DNA of 49,581 nt from Auxenochlorella pyrenoidosa (lineage: Eukaryota; Chlorophyta; Trebouxiophyceae; Chlorellales; Chlorellaceae): NCBI GenBank assembly GCA_001430745.1, contig KQ482041.1, forward strand, positions 1,497,543-1,547,123, given 5' to 3'. The notes beneath the pieces were generated by a model. It had not been told where the DNA came from. It saw only the letters and a list, made by a program, of their open reading frames with translations, and did not search any database. A program made the translations under genes and the position numbers. Every line of letters begins with the position of its first letter. Positions within the stretch are counted from its first letter, which is position 1. Positions 33,401-44,100 of this stretch are shown here, piece after piece.

Positions 33401-33547
33401 GCTGCCGTTGCTGATCAGCTCTCTCCGCTCTGCCTGCAGGAGGCGGCTGTGAAGAACACTGTCGCCTGCAATCGCCGCTGGGAGGCGGGCCGCGTCCAGG
33501 CCCACGCTGCAACCCAGCAGGGCTGCTGTAAGGACAAGCAGGCGCAT
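30404..33547 (-). CDS. Secreted chymotrypsin-fold serine protease, copy B
   Basis: Paralogue of the adjacent protease A. The ATG at 33547 starts a signal peptide, MRLLVLTAALLGCSVGLDAA. A short propeptide, then ELISNGSPAPPGRYPFMCAV, marks the likely mature start. The catalytic His is in VVVTAAHCTAQRGR, Asp in GDVALLLLDAPVDGA and Ser in CHGDSGGPLLYTP. As in copy A, the pocket reads VLPCHGDSGG, with Leu-Pro before the cysteine in place of Asp-Ser. Several NST sequons near ALLHPNSTQVRRASANST and SDNSTMAAG suggest N-glycosylation. The end is HYRDWIESALDNVDSYG and a Pro-rich tail closing at 30404. The intron that splits the AAHC block starts with GC at 33018-33017, whereas copy A has GT there. Exon 1 encodes a longer propeptide than copy A. 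Confidence 0.9.
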
Positions 33548-34749
33548 GCTGAAGACCTAGCAGGCTGGGATACAAGAGTGTGTCGATTGAAAGCTGGCTG
33601 AAAGTGGCAAGAATGCTTGCAGTCCTGCTTGCCCCCGTACCTTCACGACCTCTGAGCCTTTTCATCATCCTCGAGAGCTATCACACTCGGCTGGAGGCCT
33701 CCCAGCGGGTTGCAAGGCAATCACGGCCGGGGAAGCACTGGAGGCCAACCTTTCAAACGCTGCCAACCACCGCAGTCGGCGGCGCCTCTGCCACACTGCA
33801 CCCGGGCGCCCAGATCGCTGCCAATCCAATGCAATGCAACAATCCCACACAAAATTCAACCTGACTTCCACTTCGGTCTGCAAGAATCAGAGTTTGCAGC
33901 CAGGCAGTTTACTCTGCCGCTGCCTGCCAGCTTGCTGCCTGTTGCAGGGAGCTCGGCTGCTACGCAGCAGTTTCAGGATGGCGGTGCCCTGCATGCGCAG
34001 TGATGGCGGTGATGCTTTCAGGCTCTCTGTAGCTATCACCACCCCTGGAGACTCCTGTATCTTTGCGGAGCTCCTGTAAATGCGTGCAGCATCAGTGTTG
34101 CTGCACTGGCAGCCAACATCCGTTTGGCAGCACCGACTCTGGCAGTAAGACTGGATTGCTTGCTGCTCAAGTGACTGGCGGTGTGTCTCATCTTATACAC
34201 TGTCTGGCGCTGCCGTGGAAGGGGTGGCCAGCCTTCCATAGGCCAGCAGTGCTGCTATGCAACGCTGTGCTGCCATCAACAGCAACGCGCAGGTTGAGCG
34301 CGGGCGCCGCGGGCGGGCCCAACCCGTTCCTCGCAAAGGAAATTCCCCAGGCTGCAGGTGCTCTTGTCAGTGGCATGCGATGCAAGTTGCAACCGTAAGC
34401 CAGACAGCGGTGAAGCGGTAAAGCCATCGGCGGTCCGCTAGCGGCCGCTGCCGTGTACCTTGCGACGGCGGGTATCGTCAGATCGCGTTAAAATGGACCT
34501 TGAGTGCATTTCAGCAAGGATGCAGGAGCAAAGCGTACCTCAGACACCGTGCACCGCTACATTTCCACTACGCCAGCTCCCCAATTCTTGCTACTTTTAC
34601 TTAACTGTATCTTCCTCAGGAGCTTATACGTGTAAGAAGGCCGAAACTCCTGCCTTAGTACGCTGTGCCCCGTCCGAAACTGCCTAGCTCTCGGAGCCCA
34701 TACAAGACTGTTGAAGCATCTCTTGCAGTCCAAAGCCCACCAATAGTCC
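33548..34749. other. Intergenic region between divergent protease B and the plus-strand motif gene 1
   Basis: About 1.2 kb with lower GC than the coding DNA, especially 33600-34200 and 34480-34680. It should hold two divergent promoters. Short open frames at 34460-34687 (plus) and elsewhere have no recognisable content. No TATA box is certain. Confidence 0.5.
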
Positions 34750-35930
34750 ATGCGGCGGCTGGTGGCAGCGGCGGAGGCCCAGCAGAGCAACCACCTTGGC
34801 GACCGGCCCCTTGCCGCCAAGCGGAGCCGCCTGTCGGCCGCGGTTGCACAGCACGTGAGATGCGCCTCGGACACAGAAGCGCAGTCCGTGGCAGGCTGGG
34901 ATGATGCTGTCGCCGGTCGAGGCACAGATCGCCAGCAGCCTCGGTCGAAGCGCACACGCCTCCGGATGACGCCCGCAGTCGGTACAGCAGGCAGCAAGAC
35001 AGCAGAAGTGCAGTATGGAGGGCTATCAGGCAGCATGGAGGGCTGCAGCGGCTTTGACGGCGTCAAACTTTTGACGCTGCTGGGTGCAAGTGTACGCATG
35101 CAGCAGGCTGGCGCCAGCGGGTCGGCCGCAGCCAGCTCAAGCTCGTGTGGGACGGCTGCCAGCCGAGCCAGAGTCCTGGTCCACGGCGGCCGCAGCTGCT
35201 TTGACGAGTCCTCAGCTGCACAGCTGTCGCACCGCCATGCTGACCAGCCCTCATGGGAGCGAAGTGTCCTGCAAGCTTCGCACCCACCACCGTCGCTGCC
35301 GCAGCAGCCGCGCACAGCCCCTGCTGTGCTGCCCAGCCGTGGCAGCGCGTTTGCCAGCTTCCAGGAAGCGTCCTGCCACCCAGCGCGCAAGGCTGCTGAC
35401 GCAGCGGTGTCTTTGCCTGGGGGCCCGCCCTCGCCGTCAGCCGTTGGGAGCCTTGATCGGCCATGGCGGGTTAGCAGCTGCCCACCAGGCAGCACTTGCC
35501 CGGCCGAGCCAAAAGCAGCAGCCTGCGGCTGCAGCGCTGGGGAGTTGCCAGAGCCGGCGCCAGCACCTGCTCTCACGCACCCGGCAAGTGGCGCATGCGC
35601 GTGTGCGCCACAGCTTGAGGGCAGGTGCGCTGCGGGCGGGGGGTGGGGGGTTGAGGGGGTTGGGGGGGTTGTCTGGCGCCACTAACCACTTTTGCTGGAC
35701 GGGTGGCAGCCCTGTGGCCCTGGCAGCTCGGTGCGATCCCTGGCCCACGCAGCCTCCAGCCTCCCCTCTCCATTGCCTGCAGGCTGCCCCCTGCAGGAGC
35801 CGACCGGGCGCTGTGGCGAGCTATGGTGCACAGCCAGGTGCTGGCTGTGCTAGCGCAGTCGCCGGCGGAAGAGGCGCAGAGCCTGCAGGCCGCCCGCAAC
35901 TTCCTGGCTGGCTTCCCGCCGCCCAGCTGA
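34750..35930 (+). CDS. Unrecognised nuclear-type protein 1 with shared C-terminal motif
   Basis: No known family recognised. Two exons, 34750-35624 and 35783-35930, give 340 residues; the intron is phase 2. The N-terminal half has two basic clusters, AAKRSRLSAA and RSKRTRLRM, which could be nuclear localisation signals. A short hydrophobic helix, GVKLLTLLGASVRMQQ, follows at about residues 100-115. The centre is Ser/Pro/Ala/Cys-rich and probably disordered. The last exon encodes ADRALWRAMVHSQVLAVLAQ and PAEEAQSLQAARNFLAGF. This C-terminus recurs in the next gene in the same orientation (QRLWQATLAAHVAAAVSTL, then PAEEQRQLQEARRFLALF), with the intron in the same phase just before it. The pair therefore looks like an old, fast-diverging duplication. 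The frame of exon 1 is open throughout, and the antisense frame is judged a shadow. Confidence 0.65.
35637..35671 (+). repeat. G-run cluster just inside the intron of motif gene 1
   Basis: Four or more runs of three to seven guanines separated by T or TTGA, beginning about 12 bases after the donor site, on the sense strand. The transcript could form a G-quadruplex. Confidence 0.65.
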
Positions 35931-36961
35931 TGCCTGCCTCGGCGCGCAGACCCTTCAGCCCCAGCAGCGCTTCCAGACCTCACAGCACCAGTCGTGAGGC
36001 ACAAGTGGTGACGGTACAAGTGACGACTTGGCAAAGCTGGCGTTGAGTGCAGAAACTCGCACATATTATGCCTGCAATGGCTGCCACGGCTTCTGGCACG
36101 GCAGCCCCCTACACGTGACCTCCTTCAGCGCTGTTTTTCATTCTTGAAGACTCTGAAATCCCTTTCAAGCCTATTTTTGCCGCAATTGCCACCCAGCCCT
36201 CTCCGGCTCCCTAAACCCATCTGAGTAATAGCCCCAAATTTGCACGCATGCCTGGCTCTTACCTGCCACACTGCCTTGAAAAGCAGGACCGCAGCATCCG
36301 TGTGCACAAAGGATGCTGCTCCCCAAAGAGGGATATCTGTGCGGTGAGAGAGGTCGACCTTCATTTCAAATTGCCCTTCTAAGGAGAAGAATTCTGAGCT
36401 GTGGCTCCAGCCATGTTCCAGAGCCAGATCTGGGTAGCTGCTGCATTCAACCTTTGTGGGACAGCCCTAGTCTTCCGGCCGGACCCAACGAGCCTGGTTT
36501 GAGGACAATTTGCCATTTCAATGCTAAGACAGCCAGGCAGAGCGATACAGGGTACAGTAAGAAGCTACCCTGAGGCAAGGGGGGGACTGCAGTGGAAGCT
36601 CCAGCAAGACAGGAAGCTGCGCCTGCACAGTCTGCCAGCGCGACGGAAGCCGGCGGCAGCTCCCATAACTGAAAGCCAGGGCCGCATCCTGACATCAATC
36701 GCTTCCATCCTACTTCTTCTCTATCACCTCGATCCTCTTCTTTGCCTTCTTGCAAAGGACCAAACATCGCTGCCTTGGAGACTCCGTCCGCCAGGCCCCA
36801 GTGAAGCGCCTCCGGCATTGCCTCAGAGACTTGTGAGTGATGTTGCAAGCAGGAAGCGCGCATCTCAAGCGGGGTGTCCCCGCTGCAACCATCCCTAGTA
36901 CACAAGCTCGCGCACGACCCTGCGTCCCAGGCTTCCCCCCCCTACAGAGGATTTCCCAAGT
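35931..36961. other. Intergenic region between motif genes 1 and 2
   Basis: About 1 kb containing the 3' end of gene 1 and the promoter of gene 2. The stretch 36100-36550 is AT-richer. Open frames of about 80 to 150 codons occur on both strands without motifs or supporting splice sites, so I do not call a gene. Confidence 0.5.
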
Positions 36962-37582
36962 ATGGCCGCGGAAGTGGTGCACCAGTGGGCGCCTGCCCTC
37001 GCCAGGCCTTGCCAGCAGGACCACCAGTGTCCCCGCCTTGTGGCGCCGACGCCGCAGCACCCCAGCGTGAGCAGCAGCGAGACCTCCATCCCGGGCACCC
37101 CAGTCCGCACCCCCGTGCCTGCAAGCTCGACAGCGCCCAAGCGCAAGCTGGACGCCAATGCAGCGGACGGCATGAGGCCGCGAACACGCCAGCGAGGCGG
37201 CAGCAGCAGCCGCTCTGGGGGCGGTACCTGCAGCAGCGGCAGCAGCAGCACTGGCGGCGCAGGCGGTGCCTTCGTGGCCCTGCTGGCTGTGGCTGCACTT
37301 GAGCAGCAGCTTGAGGAGGCGCGGCGTGCACGAGCGACAGCCCACAGGTGATAACGTCTTGCTGCATAGTGACCCGCTCTGCACACAAGTGCTTGTGCGC
37401 CAAGGCGCTCCCACAACAGACTGCCCTTAACGCCCGGACCCTGCTCCATCCCTGCCTGCAGCCCGGCCCAGAGGTTGTGGCAGGCCACCCTCGCCGCCCA
37501 CGTGGCCGCAGCCGTGTCCACCCTGCCGGCAGAGGAGCAACGGCAGCTGCAGGAGGCGCGGCGCTTCCTGGCCCTCTTCTAG
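36962..37582 (+). CDS. Unrecognised nuclear-type protein 2 with shared C-terminal motif
   Basis: No known family recognised. Two exons, 36962-37347 and 37462-37582, joined by a phase-2 intron, give 168 residues. The N-terminus begins MAAEVVHQWAPALARP. A Ser/Thr-Pro cluster, SIPGTPVRTPVPASS, precedes the basic APKRKLDAN and GMRPRTRQRG, which look like a nuclear signal. A Gly/Ser linker leads to the helix GAFVALLAVAALEQQLEEAR. The last exon gives QRLWQATLAAHVAAAVSTL and PAEEQRQLQEARRFLALF, matching the end of the preceding gene at the LW, the PAEE, the LQ-AR and the FLA-F positions. The SP/TP sites and an R-x-L motif in KRKL could suit a cell-cycle kinase substrate, but this is speculation. The small size and shared intron make an intact gene likely. 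Confidence 0.65.
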
Positions 37583-38185
37583 ACCAGCGGCTGCTCGCAC
37601 GTTGAGCACTGCTTCTGGCAGAATGTGAGCGTGTATTATATGTAGGAGCCAGAAGGGCACCTTGAGAGCTGTGCCCATGTCCTTGAGAGCTAGTTGCCTG
37701 TCTTGCCCGGGCTGCCCTGGCCCGGGTGTCCACAACGATCGATACTGCACACACCCAACAAATGAACCTGCGTTTTTGCCTAGCCCGTGTTTCCCGTACC
37801 ACACCAAGACTGCCACCTGCCACATGGCGTTTTCATGCGCCCACCTGTTTTGCTTGCTCCTTCTCAGGCCATACCCGCTCCACTTCCTGCACTTATCCAC
37901 CCGCTTACCCGCTTGAACCCAATTCGCTCTGAACGATGCCCTGATGCATTTATGTGCCTTGCCTCTGAAGAACTGCCTGCCCAAGTACTTGCAAGGCTTC
38001 TACTGCCTGTAAAGCTTGACAGAGTTGAGGGGTGCATGCGTCCCAGATCTTACCAGAGTGCATGGCATGTGTCATGTGCATACTTTACAGAGAGAGCAGT
38101 TCCTGTCCAGGTTGTCAGCTTGTTGGCTGGGCCAAGTGCACACCAGCTGCCGCCACGAGCATGACCAGCAGCGCCCCATTCCTGC
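37583..38185. other. Convergent intergenic region between motif gene 2 and SCC3
   Basis: About 600 bases containing both 3' ends. A plus-strand TGTAA lies at 38008-38012 and a minus-strand TGTAA at 38085-38089. No gene is seen. Confidence 0.5.
38085..38089 (-). terminator. Probable poly(A) signal of SCC3
   Basis: TGTAA on the minus strand about 97 bases after the SCC3 stop codon at 38186. Confidence 0.5.
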
Positions 38186-41100
38186 TCAGCGCCTGCGCCG
38201 CCTGCGGGCGGGGCGCTCCTCCTCCTCCTCGCTCTCCTCCACCGTCGCCAGCAGCTGGGGCTGCGGGTCGATCGCCGCTGGCTGCCGCTGGCTGGCGCCA
38301 CGGGTGCGGCCCGGGATGGCAGGCAGGTCCTCATCATCGCCACTCTCCTGCTGCTCCTCCTGCAGCGCGGATTGGAGACCAGGGCAGGAAGTTGCAGCGG
38401 TGAGGCCCCCAGGCAAAGGGCAGACTGGGCAGGGGCAGACTTGCTCCTCTGCGTAGCCGCAGCGCCCCTCTCCTGCTTGCAGCCCCTGCTCGCCCACCTG
38501 CTCCTCTGCCGCCGCCTCCTCCTCCCCTGCAGCAAACATGCTCTGCAGCTTGGACGCGCGCCGCCGGCCCTGCTGCGGCCGCGCCTGAGGCAGCGCCTCC
38601 GCCTCCATAGTGGGCATCACCTCCTCCACCTCCTCCTCCCCTCCCAGCTCTTCTTCCTCCTCCGCCAGTGGTGCTGCCGGCTCCTCTGCGTCCTCCCCGC
38701 CTGGCCCCAGGGCCTGCCCCTCGCCCTGCCGCTGCGCTGTGCGGCCGCGGCGCCTGCTGCTGCCGCTGGATGCTGCGGGACGGGGGCCGCTGCGGCGGCC
38801 GCTGCTGCGTGGCAGCGCGCGCAGCGCGCCCGGCCGCTCCTCCTCCTCTTCGCTCTGCAGATTTGGGAAGACAGCCAGGGCCCAAACGCTGGACGCGAGG
38901 GCGCGATGCAAGCATCTTCCCAGCTGCTGCTTGCCTCTCCCTGCGCGTGCTGTGTTGTTCCCCCCTTCCCCCAATCCGCCCATCACCAGTACCTGTCACC
39001 AAGCCTCACAGGCACCCACCTCGATCCCCTCTCGAGGCTCCTCCACCTCTTCCTCGCTCTCCTCAATGCCCTCCTCCTCCCCTGCTCCCGGCGCAAAGCT
39101 GATCTTGCGTGGCGCCTTGCGGGCAGAGGTACCCGTTGCGCCGCCTCCGCCGCCGCCGGCCTTCTTCAGCACCGACTTGACTCGGCCCTGCAGGTGGGAC
39201 CGGTGGAAATTAGCAAGCAGGACGCAGCAAGGGCGGACGATGAAACAACCGAGCACAGCCCTTGCGCACCGACACGACGAGCCATGGCACGGCCGGCAAG
39301 CAGCACCCTGAGGTGCAAGGCAGCTCCTCTGCTACACCACACAGACGGGCGGGGGTGCAGCCCAGCCCACCTTGGCGGCCCGCTTCTCGATGCACTCCAG
39401 GAAGAGGTGGTACGTCTCCCAGCCCGAGTCGCCGGGGGCGGGGTCCAGCGGGGCCGCCGCCGCCTCGACCGCGCCGCGCACCGCCTCGGCGCGGGCGGCG
39501 GGCAGCGCGCGCACAAAGAAGGCGATGCCCTGCGGCGCATTGACGGTGTGTGTGGGTGTGTGGGTGTGGGTGGGAGTGGGGGCACTTGGGCTCGACCCGG
39601 GCAGGACAGGGCAGGGGCTCAACTGCGTGCCCAGCCACAGCCGCCAGGCTGCAAGCTGTTCTGGGTGCATCCTAGGTCACAGTGCATTCATGGCATGCCG
39701 GGTTTCCCAGCCCCGGCCTCCCAGCACACACCTCCAGGAAGCTGAGGTGCTCTGGGCCGTCCCGCAGCGCGTGCTTGGCGCCCTCCACGATGATGTGCTC
39801 CAGCGCAGCGGCTGCACAGCAAGCGGGATGGAAGGGTGCACGAGCGTCAGGCCGGCGTTCGGCAGGTTGTGCAGGTGCGTGGCCAGCACGGGCCGACTTG
39901 TGCCTGTGCTCCCGCCCCTGTCATGCCTGCGCAGAGTGCCTGCGACCCCCTGCCTGGAAAGCACCCCTCACGCCACCACCAGCCACACGTGCAGCCACAC
40001 GCACACACACACACACACGCACACACCCCGCCCCAGGGCGCGCACCTGAGGAGTTGAAGCCTGCGTAGGTCTTGGCGATGCGGTCAGACAGCGCCAGGAA
40101 CTCTTGGTCCGGGCCCACGCCGCCTGGGGGGGGGTGGCAGACATGGCGGGAGGGGCAGGAGGCACATTCGGGGGACGCAGGCGCCCGCCCCGGCCCAGGG
40201 ACGTGCAGCACCGGCACCCACTCCAGTCAAGCCTGCACAGGCCTTGCAGCGCGGCGCCATTGCATGCATGCGCGTGTCTGCCTGCGTCCATGCTGTGCCT
40301 GCCAGGCTTCCCTGCGCTCGCCCCGCCCCTCCCAGCGGCCCACCCTCCTCTTCGATCTCCTCCTCCTCCCGCGGCTCGATGCGCGCGTGCGCCGCCCTGA
40401 GGGCCTCCAGATAGGTAGCGGGCACGTCCTCGGGGGCCGCCTTGCGCATCAGCCTGGGCAGGCGGGGGAGGCGGGGGCGCGGTGCGTGGTGGCAGACCAA
40501 AGGAGGGAAGCCCTGCAAGGGCGCCGCGCCTGAGGCACCGCCTGCAGCCCTGGCTGCACGCCTGCAGCAGCTTCCTGCCCGGTGCCTGGCTGGCACGCTT
40601 CGTGCCCGGGCCCCCACAGTCGAGAGCCACCCAGAGCTGCCAGGCATTCTCCAAAACTTCACATTACCGACCTGCGCCACCTCCAACCCATCAGCAGAGC
40701 GAGCTTGCCAGCCGGTTGGAGGCCCCCCACCTGCAGGCCTCCTTGATGACGTCTGCCACTGGCGTCCAGCGCCGCACAGCGCCATCGGACACCGCAGCCT
40801 CCGGCCCCACCCACTGGCTGACCAGCTGGGCGGCCAGCCAGGCGTGCTGCGGTACCGCCTGGAACAGCGCCACCTGGGCTGCACGGCTGGCGGCGGCGCG
40901 CTGCGGCGCCATGCGCGCGGCGATGCTGTGGGCGTCCTCGTCCTCCTCAGCCTGATGTGTTTGGGGGCAAGCGTGGGGAAGCACACATGAGGGTGGAGAT
41001 GCGGGGGAGGGGGCGGCTGTGCTCGTGATTGCGTCTCACAGCGCGAGCGCTGCATGGCTGCCCACCTCCTCTGAGCAGCTCCAGGCGGCCCCACCCGTTC

Positions 41101-44100
41101 CTGCCATGCAGCCCCTGGCTGCCTTCCGGCACAACCAGGCGCAGGGCCCGGGCTCGCCTGCACAGGGTTGCGCAGCATTGCCTCGCAGAGCTGCCAGAAG
41201 GTGTGCACCGCGGCATCGGAGGGCTCAAAGCCCACCGCTTCCAGCGCAGTGCCGGCGTACTTGGCGGAGCTGAAGAGCACAAAGGTGTCGGCCAGGGTGC
41301 CGGCCAGCTGCAGGGAGAGGAGCACGCGAGGCGGGGAGAAGTGGGTTTGGGCGGAAATGGGAGAAAAGGCAGGGCGCCGGCAAACGGAGGGAAAGAGTGC
41401 AAGCAGAGACACCAGCACCGCTATGCGCAGGCCAGCGCAGCTCCACACCTCATCCCGTAGCTCCGAAGCGCCGGCTTCGGCGCCCGCCACGCCCGACGCA
41501 ATGCCCTCCAGGCTGCCCACGAAAGCTGCCCGCTTGGCGGCCAGGTCTGCCAGCGCGGCGGCATCTGGGAACTCCCGGTCCAGCTGGCGCAGGCGCCAGG
41601 CCAGCAGCAGCAGCGCGCACAGCGCGGCATCGCGCACGCACGGCGCGGGCAATGCGCTGCCGCCTGCGCTCCACTGCAGAAAGAGAGGGAAAAGCGCCCG
41701 GCAGGCGGGCACTTCAGGGACAGGCCAAGCACACCCGGTTCACAGCCCTCTTCCCTGGCCAGTTGCCCCGCTACGTCCAGCTGCCGCCCCAGCCCAGCCC
41801 TCGCCTCGAGAAGCGTGGCTAGCGCCTCGTACACCTCCTCCTCCTCGGCAGCGCCGCCGCTCAGCGCCAGCAGGGCGCGCAGCCGAGCCAGGGCAGCCCG
41901 AACATCAAAGAGCACCTGAAGCCAGAGATGCATGGGAAGCAAGCAAGGAGAGGCCGAGCAAGTTGCCGCCACGCAGGCGAGGAAGCACCAGCATCAGGTT
42001 TGCACAGCAGGAAGGCTGCCCGGAGCCTGCCAGAACCGACCGACTTGTGCTCTCTTAAAACGGCATGATCAGCAGGCCACGCGCACAAGCAGGCCAAGCG
42101 CACCTGCGCCTCCTCCTCGCCCCCGCTCGTCTCGTACGCGGCCACAGCGGCTGCCACGCGCCGCGCACCCGCGCGCTCCAGCGCCCCCACCGCCGAGGCC
42201 AGCCCGGCCGCCACATCATCGGTGCACTCGGTGAGCGCCAGCTGGGCGGCGGCCTTGATGGTGTCCGGGCCGGTGCGGGCGCAGGCGGCCAGCGCGGCCA
42301 CGCACTGCTGGGCCACCTGCTCGCGGGGCGCGTGCGGGGGAGCGCAGCGAGGGCAACCTTTGAGCCACGCACCTGGCGTCCTCATATCTGTGCCAACATA
42401 TGCGCTAGAAACCAGAGGCAGCGCTTCTGGTTTCTGGAGGTAACATGAGGAGACCCTGCCCTCGCCACAAGTCCGCCCTCGCCACACAGACATTCGCCCC
42501 AACAAGAACCCCCCCACGGGACGCACCTGCGGGTCTGCGTGCTTCAGGAAGGTGTCCTTGACCACCCCCGCCAGGCTGGCGAAGCCCTTCTCCTGGCGCT
42601 TGAGAGCGTACACCTCCAGGCGCATCTCGGGAATGGTGCCCACCAGGGCAGCAGCCTGCAAATACGAAGGGGCAGGAGGGCCAGGATGGCACTGCCTGTC
42701 AGGTTCTGCCACGCACGCGCAACCTGCACATGCCTGCATGCATCTGCCGGCAGTCGCAGCAAGCCCGCCATGGCCGCTGGGCACAGGGATGGCAGCAAAG
42801 GGTGGAGCAGGGATGGCAGCGAAGACTTGACAAGCAATCGACTTGCACCCACCTGCACGGGGTCGGTCTGCACCCTGCGCAGCAGCGCCGGCAGGTCCTT
42901 CATCAGCGCCAGGGTGGCGTCCTGCCGCGCAGCGGCCTGCAGGGAGCGGTTGCGAGGGGGTCAACATTGGCCGCGCGGCATAGCACACCCGTTTCTGGTT
43001 CCATATGCAAGGAAGGCACCCTGCCGCGCAGGCATGTGCTGTGCAGGTCACACCAAGAAGAGTTGGAGCAGTGGCAGCCCAGCGCTGCAGGTCATTGCCT
43101 TGAGTGTGCATGCGGGCACGGCGCCGCCGCAGCACCCCACGCTTGCAGACCACCTGCTCCCGGCCCTGCGCACCTGCGCCTGCTGGCGTTCGCGCCCCGC
43201 CGCGCCACCTCTGCCCGCTAGCGGCGCCACGCCGCCTGGCAACTGCCCGCCGGTGGCCTTGCGCAGCGAGTCGCGCAGCAGGTGGAGCAGGTTGGTGACG
43301 CCCGCCTCGCCAAAATGCGCCTCCGCCTTGCCCTGCTGCGCCCAGCCCAGCAGCAGCGGCCAATCGGACAGCACAGCCACCCTGCAGGGTGCGGAGCAGC
43401 GGGGCCACCGATGCCGGTAAAGTGGGCTGCACCGTGCAAGCACAGCCTGCTTCCGGTCAAGACACGCCGCCGCGAGCTTGCACTGCTCTTTGTGTAGGGA
43501 CCCAGGCTTGAAATGGTGCACAGAAAGCGTACAAGTACCGCCACCAAAGGCCCAGTGGTGATCAAGCTGACAGAGCCACGAACAGAAGATTGTGTAGGTT
43601 GCAAACGGTGCAAATCACCGCCAGCGACCGGGCACACCTGTCAAAGAGCGCATCCACCACCTGGGCCACCACCTCCCTGTCCAGCGGGCGCGCCTCCTCG
43701 TCCTCCTCCTGCCGCGCGCCCTCCCCCTCCCCCTCGGGCGGCGGGTTGGCGAGCAGGTGCATCACCTGCCGGGACAGGGAGGGAAGGGTGAGGAGGTGCA
43801 GCGTGGAGGAGAGGCAGGCCTACTGATCCCATGGGGTTGCAAATTGGCAGCAGGTGGCACTGCCGCAGCGATGGAAGGTGCACTGTTGAGTCCCAGAAAA
43901 CCGAGCTGTGCAGGAGGCCCTCGGACACACGTCCAGCCATGCAGCGGGGGAGCATGGCAGCAGGGGCAGTGCACCTGCAGGAGGCCTGCCAGCTGGCGCT
44001 CTGTAGTTGTGCCGCCGCTGGTGCCCTCGCCTCCCTTCTGCTGCTTCCTGCCACCCTTCTGCTTCTTGCCGCTGCTGGGGGGTGCCTGCAGCATGGGGAC

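Noticed and set aside
34557..35576. Minus-strand open frame of 339 codons
   Set aside because: It is antisense to motif gene 1. The plus-strand reading has a matching paralogue and a conserved splice phase; the antisense shows no motif.
38372..39745. Plus-strand open frame of 457 codons
   Set aside because: It lies antisense to the last exons of SCC3 and crosses its introns. Composition is Leu/Ser/Pro/Cys-rich, as expected from complementing a Glu/Arg-rich coding strand.
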